54,216 nucleotides of DNA from positions 1 through 54,216 of the forward strand of contig JAJDNY010000061.1 of the NCBI GenBank assembly GCA_022340425.1, in the 5' to 3' direction. The stretch comes from Desulfobacteraceae bacterium. GTDB lineage: Bacteria > Desulfobacterota > Desulfobacteria > Desulfobacterales > JAABRJ01. Below are positions 26,285-35,229 of this stretch, one piece after another. Under the pieces are notes generated by a model. It did not search any database. It saw only the letters and a program-made list of their open reading frames with translations, and was not told the origin of the DNA. The translations under genes were made by a program, and so were the position numbers. Every line of letters begins with the position of its first letter. The first letter of the stretch is position 1.

Positions 26285-26306
26285 GAGGGCCCTTGCGAGG
26301 GACCGT

Positions 26307-26343
26307 AAAAAAAATGGCCCGGCAACTCGAAAGAAGCCGGACC
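26307..26343 (-). terminator. Intrinsic terminator of the ferritin gene
   Basis: Read on the minus strand, GGTCCGGC pairs with GCCGGGCC around a 12-base loop and is followed by A and eight T (26307-26314). It lies about 130 bases after the ferritin stop. Confidence 0.72.
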
Positions 26344-26470
26344 GTGGGTAGGCATTTCAGGAAACGCCAGCCGCAGGCTAGATATGGTCAGAGAGCCCGG
26401 CCGCCTGGCTGACTCACTGCAGCAGAGCCGGCGGACTGCCGGGGGAGCGAAGCGACCGCCGCGGCGGGGT

Positions 26471-27022
26471 TCAGTCCCCGCCCGCGGCTTTGGCCTGCGC
26501 CGCGACGCCCTTGCTGAAGTCCAGCGGCACCGTCACCGCCCGCTGGGCCAAATCGCGGTCGATCATCATCATCCCGTGCGGATGGCCCTCCACCCGTTTG
26601 AGCTGGGCGATGATCTCGTTGTCGTTTTCCTCCTCCTCCACCTGCTCGGTCACAAACCACTGCAGAAAGATCTGGGTGGCGTGATCCTTCTCGGATATGG
26701 CGGTGTCCATCAGGTTGTTGATGGACCGGGTGACGAACTGTTCGTGTTTGAGGGTTTTCTCGAACATGTCCAGGGGGGAGGCAAAATCGCGGGGGGGCTC
26801 CTCGATGGCCTTCAGGTGGACTTCACCGCCCTGGCGCAGGATGTATTCGTAGATCTTCATCGCGTGGTACATCTCTTCATGGTACTGGGCCATGAACCAG
26901 TTGGCGAAGCCTTTCAGGCCGAGTGTTTCGGAGTGCACCGACATCGCCATGTAGAGATAGGCGGAATACATTTCACGGTTTACCTGCTCGTTGAGCTCGG
27001 TTCTCATCTTAGCGCTGAGCAT
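26471..27022 (-). CDS. ftn: Ferritin
   Basis: 183 residues of the non-heme bacterial ferritin type. Ferroxidase ligands are visible in QVNREMYSAYLYMAM (first Glu), QYHEEMYHAMK (Glu and His) and later the acidic EQVEEEEND segment. It oxidises and stores iron in a 24-subunit cytoplasmic shell and guards against Fenton chemistry. The ATG at 27022 follows AAAGGAG; an in-frame ATG at 27091 lies in non-conserved sequence. It has its own terminator and seems monocistronic. No Fur box was convincing. Confidence 0.92.
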   Translation of the reverse strand: MLSAKMRTELNEQVNREMYSAYLYMAMSVHSETLGLKGFANWFMAQYHEEMYHAMKIYEYILRQGGEVHLKAIEEPPRDFASPLDMFEKTLKHEQFVTRSINNLMDTAISEKDHATQIFLQWFVTEQVEEEENDNEIIAQLKRVEGHPHGMMMIDRDLAQRAVTVPLDFSKGVAAQAKAAGGD

Positions 27023-27175
27023 CGCAACTTCTCCTTTGCAAATCTGGGTTAAAGTTGGCTTACAGGGATTCCTCGGCTCGCACCGCAACACTAATCACTG
27101 CAGCGCGGAAAAACAAGCGTGCCGCCCGACCTGAAATCCGGACAATCTCTGACAAGGGCCGGGCCCGAAAGCGCA

Positions 27176-27217
27176 AAACGGCGGGCCAGCCTGTTTCCAA
27201 GCCTAAGCCCGCCGTTT
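27176..27217 (-). terminator. Hairpin after etfA, weak terminator
   Basis: Perfect 11-bp arms AAACGGCGGGC and GCCCGCCGTTT flank a 20-base loop. On the minus strand the stem ends in TTTT, a short T tract, 51 bases after the etfA stop. It could work in both directions. Confidence 0.5.
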
Positions 27218-27229
27218 CGCGTCAAGCGT

Positions 27230-27260
27230 CACCCCGGGGGTTTTGAAAACCCCCGGGGTG
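27230..27260. repeat. 31-bp perfect palindrome beside the etfA stop
   Basis: CACCCCGGGGGTTTT and AAAACCCCCGGGGTG surround a single G at 27245, giving 15-bp perfect arms. It lies eight bases beyond the etfA stop and may stabilise the mRNA 3' end. Confidence 0.85.
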
Positions 27261-27267
27261 TATCGCG

Positions 27268-28242
27268 TTACCTGCTTTCTTTGATCTTTTCGGTCAGCTC
27301 GGGAACGAATTCGAGGATATCGGCCACCACCCCGACGTCAGCCGCCTGGAAGATCGGTGCCTTGGGATTCTTGTTGACGGCCACCATAAAGGGCGCCCCC
27401 TTGATGCCGCCCATGTGCTGAAACGACCCGCTGATACCCAGCGCCAGGTAGACCTTGGGTTTCACCGTCTGACCCGAGGTGCCCACCTGGCGGGCTTTTT
27501 CGAGCCACTTGGCGTCCACGATGGGCCGTGAGCAGGAAACTTCGCCGCCGACCGCCTCGGCCAGTTCGTGGATGAGTTCGAGGTTGTCCTGGTCCTCGAT
27601 CCCCCGCCCCACGGAGACCAGGATCTCGGACTTGGTGATGTCCACATCGCCGACCTCGGCAGCCACCGTCTCCAGGTAGCGCCGCCGCGGCTCCGCAGCA
27701 CCGGCCTCGCCGCTTTTATCCACCACCTGCCCGCCGGCCGCCTGGCCTTCCTGGGGCTGAAAGGCGCCGGGGCGCACCGTGATCACCGCCCCCCCGCTCA
27801 GATCACAGTTCACGTGGGTGCTCACCTGACCGGAAAACTCCTCGCGCACCGCCCTGAGCCTGCCGCCTTCGACCCCCTCAAAGCCCACCACATCCGGCAG
27901 GTAGGCGGCATTCAGCTTGATGGACAGCCCGGGGGCCAGGTCCATCCCGAAATGCTCGTGGGGCACCAGGGTGATCGCCCCGGCGGGGATGATCCGGGCC
28001 AGCATCGGCCGGATCACCTCGGCGTTGATGTAGGCCAGCGCGGGGTTGTCGATCTTCCAGACCTCGGGATAAATCGCCGCTGCCTGCTGGCAGGCCTGGG
28101 CCAGCTGCTCGCCGGCACCACCCACCACGGCCGTCACCGCGGCCTCGGGATCCAGTTTGCGGGCGGCAACGATCAACTCCTGGGCCGAATCGTCCACCAC
28201 CCCGTCCTTGTGCAGGATATATGCAAATATCTGTTGCGCCAT
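27268..28242 (-). CDS. etfA: Electron transfer flavoprotein alpha subunit
   Basis: 324 residues. The C-terminal FAD domain is clear: VSVGRGIEDQDN, VGTSGQTVKPKVYLALGISG (the FAD-binding Ser/Thr-Gly-Gln and GISG loop) and AVNKNPKAPIFQAADVGVVAD. With the beta subunit it accepts electrons from acyl-CoA dehydrogenases in the cytoplasm. It is the last gene of etfD-etfB-etfA; its start overlaps the etfB stop by one base (28242). The adjacent membrane Fe-S protein indicates delivery to the quinone pool rather than bifurcation. Confidence 0.94.
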   Translation of the reverse strand: MAQQIFAYILHKDGVVDDSAQELIVAARKLDPEAAVTAVVGGAGEQLAQACQQAAAIYPEVWKIDNPALAYINAEVIRPMLARIIPAGAITLVPHEHFGMDLAPGLSIKLNAAYLPDVVGFEGVEGGRLRAVREEFSGQVSTHVNCDLSGGAVITVRPGAFQPQEGQAAGGQVVDKSGEAGAAEPRRRYLETVAAEVGDVDITKSEILVSVGRGIEDQDNLELIHELAEAVGGEVSCSRPIVDAKWLEKARQVGTSGQTVKPKVYLALGISGSFQHMGGIKGAPFMVAVNKNPKAPIFQAADVGVVADILEFVPELTEKIKESR

Positions 28243-29033
28243 TATTTTATCCCTCCTTTGGCCTTGAGTATTTCAACCAGCTTCTCGATGATTTCCTCGG
28301 TGCTGCCCTCCAGCATTTCGGCCCCTTCGCCCAGTTCCGGCACGAAGTAGTCCAGCCGGTCGACCTTGGCGCCGGCCTTGCCCGCCGCGTCAGCGGCAAG
28401 CCCCAGATCGGCGGCGCCCTTCACCGGGATCTCCACCGAGGCCACCTTGCGAATGCCCCGGATACCCACGTAGCGCGGCTCGTTGATCCCCGTCTGAATC
28501 GAGAGCACGCAGGGCAGGTCCATCTCGTTCATCTCCTGGTTGCCGCCGGCAATCTCGCGCCCCACCTTGATCTTCTTGTCATCGATAATCTCCACCAGGT
28601 TGACCAGCGAGGCATACGGCCAGTCCAGCATGGCCGCCAGCATGCCGCCCACCTGCCCGGCGCCGTCGTCGGCCTGGGCGCCGGTGAGGATCAAATCGAA
28701 GTTGCCCTTTTCGACAGCCGCTTTCAAAATCGTGGCCAGCCCCTTGCCGTCGGAGCCTGTGAAAGCGTCATCGCAGAGCAGCAGACCGTTATCGGCCCCC
28801 ATGGCCATCTCGCGGCGCACCACCTCTTCGGCCTCATCATCTCCCACCGACACCACCGTCACCGTGCCGCCCACCTTGTCGCGGATCTGAATGGCCTCTT
28901 CCACGGCGTAGTTGTCCCACTCGTTGACGGAATAGACCAGGTCGTCACGGTCGATGTCCGTTCCGGCCTTGTTCACCGCGATCTCGTTTTCGGCGGTGTC
29001 GGGCACCCGTTTCACACAAACCAGAATTTCCAT
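28242..29033 (-). CDS. etfB: Electron transfer flavoprotein beta subunit
   Basis: 263 residues. It opens MEILVCVKRVPDTAEN and shows GTVTVVSVGDDEAEEVVRRE (AMP/FAD pocket region), LILTGAQADDGAGQVGGML and the LPCVLSIQTGINEPRYVGIR signature of EtfB. The ATG at 29033 follows GGAGGG; an in-frame ATG at 29063 lacks conservation. It forms the heterodimer with EtfA for beta-oxidation electrons. It lies 107 bases after the EtfD-like gene in one operon. Confidence 0.94.
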   Translation of the reverse strand: MEILVCVKRVPDTAENEIAVNKAGTDIDRDDLVYSVNEWDNYAVEEAIQIRDKVGGTVTVVSVGDDEAEEVVRREMAMGADNGLLLCDDAFTGSDGKGLATILKAAVEKGNFDLILTGAQADDGAGQVGGMLAAMLDWPYASLVNLVEIIDDKKIKVGREIAGGNQEMNEMDLPCVLSIQTGINEPRYVGIRGIRKVASVEIPVKGAADLGLAADAAGKAGAKVDRLDYFVPELGEGAEMLEGSTEEIIEKLVEILKAKGGIK

Positions 29034-29140
29034 GTTTTCCCTCCAAGGTTGATGTTGTTCCAAATCCGTTGCGTAAGGTCATCCGGCAAGCTGGGCGCAA
29101 GGGCAAGGTCATCGCGGCCGCAGCCCCCGGCAGGCGGCGT

Positions 29141-31252
29141 TCAGGCGGCAGCCGCCGCGGCGTTTTGCACCGCCGCCGGCTGGTCGCCTAACATCTGACG
29201 CTCGACCAGTTCACAGAGGTCGATGGCTTCCAGCTGGCCTTCAAGCCCGGCCACCTTGATGGCATCCTCGATATTGGCCAGGCAGAAGGGGCAGGCGGTG
29301 ACGATCACCGCGGCCCCGGCTTTCTTGGCCATCTCCACCCGCATCACGCCCATGCGCTGCTCCTCCTCGGGTTCGTAGAAGAGGTTCAACCCGCCGCCGC
29401 CGCAGCAGAAAGACCGGTCGCGGCTCTTGAGCATCTCCACCCGTCGCAGCCCCGGAATGGCGTCCAGCACCCGCCGCGGGTCGTCGTAGAGGCCATTGTG
29501 GCGCCCAAGATAGCAGGGGTCATGGTAGGTGTAGAGTTTTCCGGGGTCCGCCAGGGGCCGGAGCTGCAGCTTGCCGCCAGCGACCGCGCGGACGATGATC
29601 TGGCTGATGTGTTCCACCGGCGGCAGGTCGCGGTAGTCGTGTTTGAGGGCGTTGTATGCGTGGGGGTCGGAGGTCACGATGCGTTTCACTCCGGCGGCCT
29701 GAATGGCCGCGGTGTTCTGGTCGCGCATGTCCTGGAAGAGCATTTCCTCGCCGAAACGGCGGATCTCATGGCCGCTGTCCTTTTCGTCCTTGCCCAGGAT
29801 GCCGAAGTCGATCCCGGCCGCACTCAAAATCTTGGCGGTGGCCCGCCCGATGGCCTGCATGCGGTCATCGTAGGAGGTGAAGCTGTCGACGAAATAGAGG
29901 ACCCCGACCCCGTTGCGGCTGCCGTCCAGAACCGGCACATCGAGCCCGGCCGGCAGGTCCTTGGTCCAATCGGCCCGCTTCTTTTCCATCTTACCCCAGG
30001 GGTTGCCGCGTTTTTCCAGGGCCCGCAGGGGCTTTTGAAGCGATTGGGGCACCATCCCCTCGTCAACCATCCCACGGCGCAGATCGACGATCTTGTCGAT
30101 GTACTCGATCCCCAGGGGACACTCCTCCTCGCAGGCGCCGCAGGTGGTGCACGACCAGATCTCATCTTCGCTGTAGATGCTGCCGATCAAGGGTTCATCG
30201 GCCTTGAGAAACGCGCCCCGCAGGGGGTAGTGTTTGAAGGCGAAGTCGCGCCCCTTGATGGAGATGAAACGCGGCGAGAGGGGGCGCCTGACGGCATTGG
30301 CCGGGCACTGGTCGGAGCACCGGCCGCAGTCCGCGCAGGAGTAGAAGTCGAGAATATGCTTCCAGGTGAAATCTTTGTAGGTTTTGACCCCGAAGGAGGG
30401 CAGCTCGTCGAGCTTTGCGGCGCTCACCCCGTGGCGCACGGGTTTGACGTTGCCCTTCTCCAAGCGCATGAAAAAGGTGTTGGGCAGCGAGGTGATCACG
30501 TGAAAATGCTTGCCCAGCGGCAAAAAACAGAGGAAAAAGAAAAACGTCAGGTCATGGATGTAGTAAGCCGCCAGATGCAGCCCCTGCAGCCGGTGGGGGG
30601 GGGTGTCGTGCAGCATGTTTTTAAGGAACCAGACCAGTGTCCCCGGGGCGAGGAATTCGGCGTGGAGGTCCTGCTGCACCCGGGCGGCCACGGCGGTGGC
30701 CTCAAAGAGGCTTTCGGAGACCATCAGGGTGGCGATCAGCCCCAGGACCAGAACCGCCTCGGCGGTGTGATCCTTGCCGTAGCGGACCGGAACGGCGTAG
30801 CGCTCGGGCCGGAAAATCCCCCGCCGCACGGCGGCGATCACCACGGCGAGAAACACCGCGGTGGCCGCATAGTCCTTGAGGACATTGTAGACATCGCCCA
30901 TCCGGCCGCCGAAACCGGGTACCACGAAATCCGGGTCAAGACCGATGACCACCAGCGAAATCGAGCGGATCGATAGGATGATAAAGCCGGCGAAGACCAG
31001 GATGTGCAAAACGCCGCCCATCATGTAGCGGGGCTGACGGTATTGGCCGAAGCCGATTTTGAGGAGATTGGCGATCCGCTCGGGGATCCGGTCAAAACGC
31101 GGATCCGCCTGGGATTTGACCAGGGGGGCGAGCCTTTTGGCCATGATATAGGTGAAAACGGCGACCCCGACGACAGGGATCAGCAGGGAAAAAACCACCG
31201 TGGGGATGCCCAGAAATGTGGCCTGGGCCGGGGGAATCAGGACTGTCTCCAT
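29141..31252 (-). CDS. Membrane Fe-S ETF:quinone oxidoreductase (EtfD/FadF-like)
   Basis: 703 residues. Membrane helices fill about 15-260 (nitrate reductase gamma-like, a b-heme type fold with several His). Two [4Fe-4S] ferredoxin motifs follow, CADCGRCSDQCP (C306-C316) and CTTCGACEEECPLG, then two CCG domains as in heterodisulfide reductase HdrD (YHDPCYLGRHN, SFCCGGGGLN, TACPFCLANIEDA). Such proteins pass electrons from EtfAB to menaquinone in syntrophs and sulfate reducers that oxidise fatty or aromatic acids. It is the first gene of the etf operon, divergent from the acyl-CoA ligase across a TetR operator. Confidence 0.88.
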   Translation of the reverse strand: METVLIPPAQATFLGIPTVVFSLLIPVVGVAVFTYIMAKRLAPLVKSQADPRFDRIPERIANLLKIGFGQYRQPRYMMGGVLHILVFAGFIILSIRSISLVVIGLDPDFVVPGFGGRMGDVYNVLKDYAATAVFLAVVIAAVRRGIFRPERYAVPVRYGKDHTAEAVLVLGLIATLMVSESLFEATAVAARVQQDLHAEFLAPGTLVWFLKNMLHDTPPHRLQGLHLAAYYIHDLTFFFFLCFLPLGKHFHVITSLPNTFFMRLEKGNVKPVRHGVSAAKLDELPSFGVKTYKDFTWKHILDFYSCADCGRCSDQCPANAVRRPLSPRFISIKGRDFAFKHYPLRGAFLKADEPLIGSIYSEDEIWSCTTCGACEEECPLGIEYIDKIVDLRRGMVDEGMVPQSLQKPLRALEKRGNPWGKMEKKRADWTKDLPAGLDVPVLDGSRNGVGVLYFVDSFTSYDDRMQAIGRATAKILSAAGIDFGILGKDEKDSGHEIRRFGEEMLFQDMRDQNTAAIQAAGVKRIVTSDPHAYNALKHDYRDLPPVEHISQIIVRAVAGGKLQLRPLADPGKLYTYHDPCYLGRHNGLYDDPRRVLDAIPGLRRVEMLKSRDRSFCCGGGGLNLFYEPEEEQRMGVMRVEMAKKAGAAVIVTACPFCLANIEDAIKVAGLEGQLEAIDLCELVERQMLGDQPAAVQNAAAAAA

Positions 31253-31602
31253 CTCTTTTTTTCCGTCTCCCTTCTTGGTTGAGTTAAACCTTTGAAAATT
31301 ATTGAAACTGTGTTAATAAAAATGAATGAGTATTCATTCATCAATTAGCCGCAGAAAGCCCGGCTGTCAAGGCAAAAATACGCCGCTGCGGCCGCCCCCG
31401 CTGCCGGCGGGTGGGCCCGGCAGCACGGTCCTGCCCATGCCGGGGATAGCGTTCCGGCAAAGGACCGTCCGCGGCCCAAATATTTGGCAACTGGTTTATT
31501 TCATGCGTATTTTTCGGATATCCGATTGAGGGTGGCCGCTTTCGGCCGAAGGGTGACCATAACATGAATCAGGGTCTTGAACAAACAAAAAAGGAGGCTC
31601 CC
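31253..31602. other. 350-bp divergent control region of the fatty-acid regulon
   Basis: It is AT-rich near 31280-31345, around the operator at 31322-31341, and GC-rich beyond. An 8-bp inverted repeat GCTGCCGG/CCGGCAGC lies at 31400-31424. TTGATG and TTTTAT on the minus strand flank or overlap the operator and may be the etfD promoter. No gene is seen. Confidence 0.6.
31322..31341. promoter_or_regulatory. TetR-family operator 1
   Basis: ATGAATGAGTATTCATTCAT: perfect 8-bp arms ATGAATGA/TCATTCAT with a 4-base centre. The same arms recur at 35901-35920 before the TetR gene. It lies between the divergent etfD and acyl-CoA ligase genes. Confidence 0.85.
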
Positions 31603-33297
31603 GTGACGCAACACAGCCGCTCCCTGCAAGCCCCGTGGTTGTCCCACTACGAACAAGGGGTCCCCGCGACCATCGACTACGAAGAGACCTGCCTGCCCGG
31701 GTTTTTGGAGCAGACCGCGGCACACTATCCGGAGCGCACGGCGCTTGTCTTCCAGGGCTACCGGATCACCTTCCGGCAGCTCAACGCGATGGTCGATCGG
31801 TTTGCCGCCAGCCTGCATGCCTTGGGCATCGGGCGCGGCGACAGTGTGGCCATCCTGCTGCCCAACACCATCCCATGCGTGGCCGCCTACTTCGGCATCC
31901 TCAAGCTGGGGGCCGTTGTCGTGATGAACAACCCCCTCTACTCGGACCGCGAGCTCGAGCACCAGTTCAACGATTCCGGCGCCAGGGCGCTGGTCACCTT
32001 GGATCTGCTGGCCAACCGGATGGTGGCCCTGCGCGCCAAGACCGGCATCCGCGAAATCATCTACACCACCCTCGGGGATTACCTGCCGTTTCCCAAAAAC
32101 CTTCTCTTTCCCCTGGTGGCCAAGAAGAAAAAGCTCGCCGCCGATGTGGCTCCGGCCGAAAACCTCCACCGCTGGAAATCCCTGCTGGCCGCTGCGACCC
32201 CGCCGCCGCCGCAAGTGGCGCTGGCCTTCGAGGACATCGCCATGTACCAGTACACCGGCGGCACCACCGGGGTTTCAAAAGGCGTCATGCTGACCCACGG
32301 CAACCTGAGCAAGCAGGTCCAGCAGCTCAAGGCCTGGTTCCCCGGCTTCGACGCCGGGGGTGAAACCATGCTGGGGGCCCTGCCCTTTTTTCACGTTTTC
32401 GGGCTCTCCACCGCCATGAACCTGGCCATTTACATGGGCTGGGGCAATATTTTGGTGCCCAAACCCCAGCCCCAGCAGCTGCTGGAAGCGATCCGCAAGT
32501 ATCGCCCGACATTCGCGCCGCTGGTGCCCACCATGTACATCGGCATCCTCAACCACCCCGACGTCGCCAAGACCGACCTGACCTCCATCAAGGGCTGCTT
32601 CTCCGGCAGTGCGCCCCTGCCGGTGGAGGTTATCAGCGATTTCGAGAAAAAGACCGGCGCCATCATCGTCGAAGGCTACGGCCTGACCGAAACCACCCCG
32701 GTCACCCACGTCAACCCCTTTCGCGGCACCCGCAAGATCGGCAGCATCGGCGTCCCCATCCCGGATACCGCCTGTCGCATCGTCGACATCAACGATGGCG
32801 CCACCGATCTGCCGGCCGGGGAAACCGGCGAGCTGCTGATCAAGGGCCCGCAGGTGATGAAAGGCTACTGGAACCGCCCCGAGGAAACCGCGGAAGTCCT
32901 CAGCGACGGCTGGCTGCACACCGGCGACATCGCCAAGATGGACCCAGACGGCTACTTCTACATCGTCGACCGGAAAAAGGACATGATCATCTCCAGCGGT
33001 TTCAACGTCTACCCGCGGGATATCGAGGAGGTTTTCTTCGAGCATCCCAAGGTCCTGGAAGCCACCGCGATCGGTGTTCCGCACCCCACCCGCGGGGAGC
33101 AGGTCAAGGTTTTCGTGGTCCTCAAAGCCGGGGAGACCGCCAGAACCGAGGAGCTCCTGGCCTTCTGCCAAAACAAGCTGGCGCGCTACAAATGGCCGAC
33201 ATCGATCGAAGTCCGCGGCGAACTGCCCAAGACCAACGTGGGAAAAATTTTGAAGAAGGAACTGCGGGCCGAAGTGCTAAAAACCGCTTCAAAGTGA
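31603..33297 (+). CDS. fadD: Long-chain acyl-CoA synthetase (AMP-forming)
   Basis: 564 residues from a GTG that follows AAGGAGG (31591-31597) by five bases; an ATG 13 codons earlier has no ribosome site. Adenylate-forming motifs are visible: YTGGTTGVSKGVMLTHGN (P-loop), EGYGLTETTPVTH, and the FadD-like region WLHTGDIAKMDPDGYFYIVD...KDMIISSGFNVYPRDIEE, with the C-terminal catalytic Lys in PKTNVGKILKKELR. It activates fatty acids to acyl-CoA with ATP. It is divergent from etfD across the TetR operator, so induction by acyl-CoA is likely. Chain length cannot be read from sequence. Confidence 0.9.
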   Translation: MTQHSRSLQAPWLSHYEQGVPATIDYEETCLPGFLEQTAAHYPERTALVFQGYRITFRQLNAMVDRFAASLHALGIGRGDSVAILLPNTIPCVAAYFGILKLGAVVVMNNPLYSDRELEHQFNDSGARALVTLDLLANRMVALRAKTGIREIIYTTLGDYLPFPKNLLFPLVAKKKKLAADVAPAENLHRWKSLLAAATPPPPQVALAFEDIAMYQYTGGTTGVSKGVMLTHGNLSKQVQQLKAWFPGFDAGGETMLGALPFFHVFGLSTAMNLAIYMGWGNILVPKPQPQQLLEAIRKYRPTFAPLVPTMYIGILNHPDVAKTDLTSIKGCFSGSAPLPVEVISDFEKKTGAIIVEGYGLTETTPVTHVNPFRGTRKIGSIGVPIPDTACRIVDINDGATDLPAGETGELLIKGPQVMKGYWNRPEETAEVLSDGWLHTGDIAKMDPDGYFYIVDRKKDMIISSGFNVYPRDIEEVFFEHPKVLEATAIGVPHPTRGEQVKVFVVLKAGETARTEELLAFCQNKLARYKWPTSIEVRGELPKTNVGKILKKELRAEVLKTASK

Positions 33298-33298
33298 G

Positions 33299-33334
33299 GC
33301 GGGCGGGGGAGAGGGACCCCCGCCCGCTGGTTTT
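33299..33334 (+). terminator. Terminator of the acyl-CoA ligase gene
   Basis: GCGGGCGGGGG pairs perfectly with CCCCCGCCCGC (33317-33327) around a 7-base loop, followed by TGGTTTT. A second GC hairpin with TTT lies at 33351-33370. Both are in the convergent gap before the acyl-CoA dehydrogenase stop. Confidence 0.7.
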
Positions 33335-33395
33335 CCTTGGAAATGCCGCACCCCCGGCGGCCGGGGGTTTGCTGCGGTGCCGGCGCGGCCGCCGG

Positions 33396-35210
33396 CTACT
33401 TGCCGCCGAAGGCGTCTTCGGAAATTTCCACCGCGGCCGAACAGCCGTTTAGAATGGCGATCATCTTGCCGGTGGTGATGGGCAGGATGGCGTTGATGAA
33501 ATAATCCGCACTTTTGATCTGACCCTCATAGAAGGCGGCGTCCTTCTTCTTGGCCCCGGCCAGTTGGCGCGCGGCGATGGTGGCGCGCCACAGCAGCATC
33601 CAAGCCATGACGACGTCGCCGGTCACCTCCAGGAAGGGATGCGCGGCGGCAAAGGCGCTCATCACCTTGGGCGACATGGCCGTCGCGCCCATGTACATTC
33701 CCACCTCGCCCAGCTTGTTGACCGCCTTTTCAACGCGCGCGGCAAAAGCCTCCAGGCCGGCGGTGGCCTTGGCGGCCGCGATGGCCGTGTTCATTTCTCC
33801 CAGCAGGTCCATGACCGGCTTGCCTTTGTTCATGCCGAGCTTGCGGCCCAGCAGATCCATGGCCTGGATGCCGTTGGTCCCCTCGTAGATCAGGGTGATC
33901 CGGCAATCCCGCAGAAGCTGCTCCTGGGGGTATTCGCGGATGTAGCCGTATCCGCCGTAGACCTGCATCCCGTCGCTGCAGACCTCGAAGGCCCGGTCGG
34001 TGACGTAGCCCTTGGCCACCGGGGTCAGCACCTCGATCAGCCCTTGGTACTTGTCTTTTTCGGCGGGGTCGTCGCTGGTGTGGATCTTGTCTTCGCAGAA
34101 GGCCACGAAGTAGAGCAGGCTGCGCATGCCCTCGACGTAGGCTTTCATCTTGACCAGCATCCGCCGCACATCGGGGTGCTGGATGATGGGCACCGAGGGG
34201 GCGGCGGGGTCGCGCATCTGCAGCAGGTTTTTGCCCTGAACCCGCTCGCGGGCGTAATTGAGCGCGTTTAAGTAGGAACTCGAGGCGCAAGCGAAGCCCT
34301 GCAGGCCAACCAGCAGGCGGGCCTCGTTCATCATCAGAAACATCTCGCTCATGCCCTTGTTTTCTTCGCCCAGCAACAGCCCGCGGCAACGCCCCTTGCT
34401 GCCCAGGGCAATCGAACAGGTGACATTGCCGTGGATGCCCATTTTCTCCTCGATGCCGGTGCAAACGACATCGTTGAAGTCCCCCAGGCTGCCGTCCGGG
34501 TTGACCCACAGCTTGGGGACGATAAAAAGCGAGATGCCCTTGGTGCCGGCCGGGGCGCCCTCGATGCGGGCGAGCACGGGGTGGATGATGTTCTCGGCCA
34601 GGTCGTGCTCACCGCTGGAGATGAAAATCTTGTTGCCGCTGATCGTGTAAGTGCCGTCGTCGTTTTTGACCGCCGTGGTGGTCAGCGCGCCGACATCCGA
34701 GCCGGCCTCCGGCTCGGTCAGCAGCATGGTGCCGGTCCACTTACCCGAATACATATTGCGCAAAAAAAGCCGCTTCTGCTCCGGGGTGCCGAAAGCCTCG
34801 ATCAGTTTGCCGGCGCCGTGGGTCAAGCCCGCATACATCATGAGGGCGTAGTTGGCGCCGTTGAGGTAGTCGCTGGCCGCCAGCGCCACGGTTTTGGGCA
34901 TGCCCTGGCCGCCCCACTCGGGGTCTTCGGACATGGCCAGCCATTCCCCTTCCCGAAACAACGCGTAGGGCCGGTGAAAGCTCTCCGGAACGGCAACCTG
35001 ACCGTTTTCCAGCCTGCAGCCCTCGACGTCCCCGATTTTCTGGGTCGGCAGGACTTCCTTGATGGCGAAGTTGCGCGCCTCCGAGACGATCATGTCGACG
35101 GTTTTCTTGGTGAACTCGGCGTAGCGTTCATGTTGGCTCAGTTGCGCCACCTGAAGCTGCTCGTGAAGCACAAAATCAACATCCCTGCGATCCGCAATTA
35201 CCTGTGCCAT
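33396..35210 (-). CDS. Acyl-CoA dehydrogenase, FadE/DmdC-like
   Basis: 604 residues, the long ACAD class with an extra C-terminal helical domain. Motifs include TGTMLLTEPEAGSDVGALTT (flavin/substrate loop), GTYTISGNKIFISSGEHD, and QVYGGYGYIREYPQEQLLRD...IYEGTNGIQAMDLLGRKL, which carries the usual catalytic-region Glu. It performs the alpha-beta dehydrogenation of acyl-CoA and passes electrons to EtfAB. The ATG follows AAGGAG. It starts 19 bases after the TetR stop, so the two form an operon under the second operator. Substrate range is unknown. Confidence 0.9.
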   Translation of the reverse strand: MAQVIADRRDVDFVLHEQLQVAQLSQHERYAEFTKKTVDMIVSEARNFAIKEVLPTQKIGDVEGCRLENGQVAVPESFHRPYALFREGEWLAMSEDPEWGGQGMPKTVALAASDYLNGANYALMMYAGLTHGAGKLIEAFGTPEQKRLFLRNMYSGKWTGTMLLTEPEAGSDVGALTTTAVKNDDGTYTISGNKIFISSGEHDLAENIIHPVLARIEGAPAGTKGISLFIVPKLWVNPDGSLGDFNDVVCTGIEEKMGIHGNVTCSIALGSKGRCRGLLLGEENKGMSEMFLMMNEARLLVGLQGFACASSSYLNALNYARERVQGKNLLQMRDPAAPSVPIIQHPDVRRMLVKMKAYVEGMRSLLYFVAFCEDKIHTSDDPAEKDKYQGLIEVLTPVAKGYVTDRAFEVCSDGMQVYGGYGYIREYPQEQLLRDCRITLIYEGTNGIQAMDLLGRKLGMNKGKPVMDLLGEMNTAIAAAKATAGLEAFAARVEKAVNKLGEVGMYMGATAMSPKVMSAFAAAHPFLEVTGDVVMAWMLLWRATIAARQLAGAKKKDAAFYEGQIKSADYFINAILPITTGKMIAILNGCSAAVEISEDAFGGK

Positions 35211-35229
35211 GATGCCAGTCTCCTTGATT

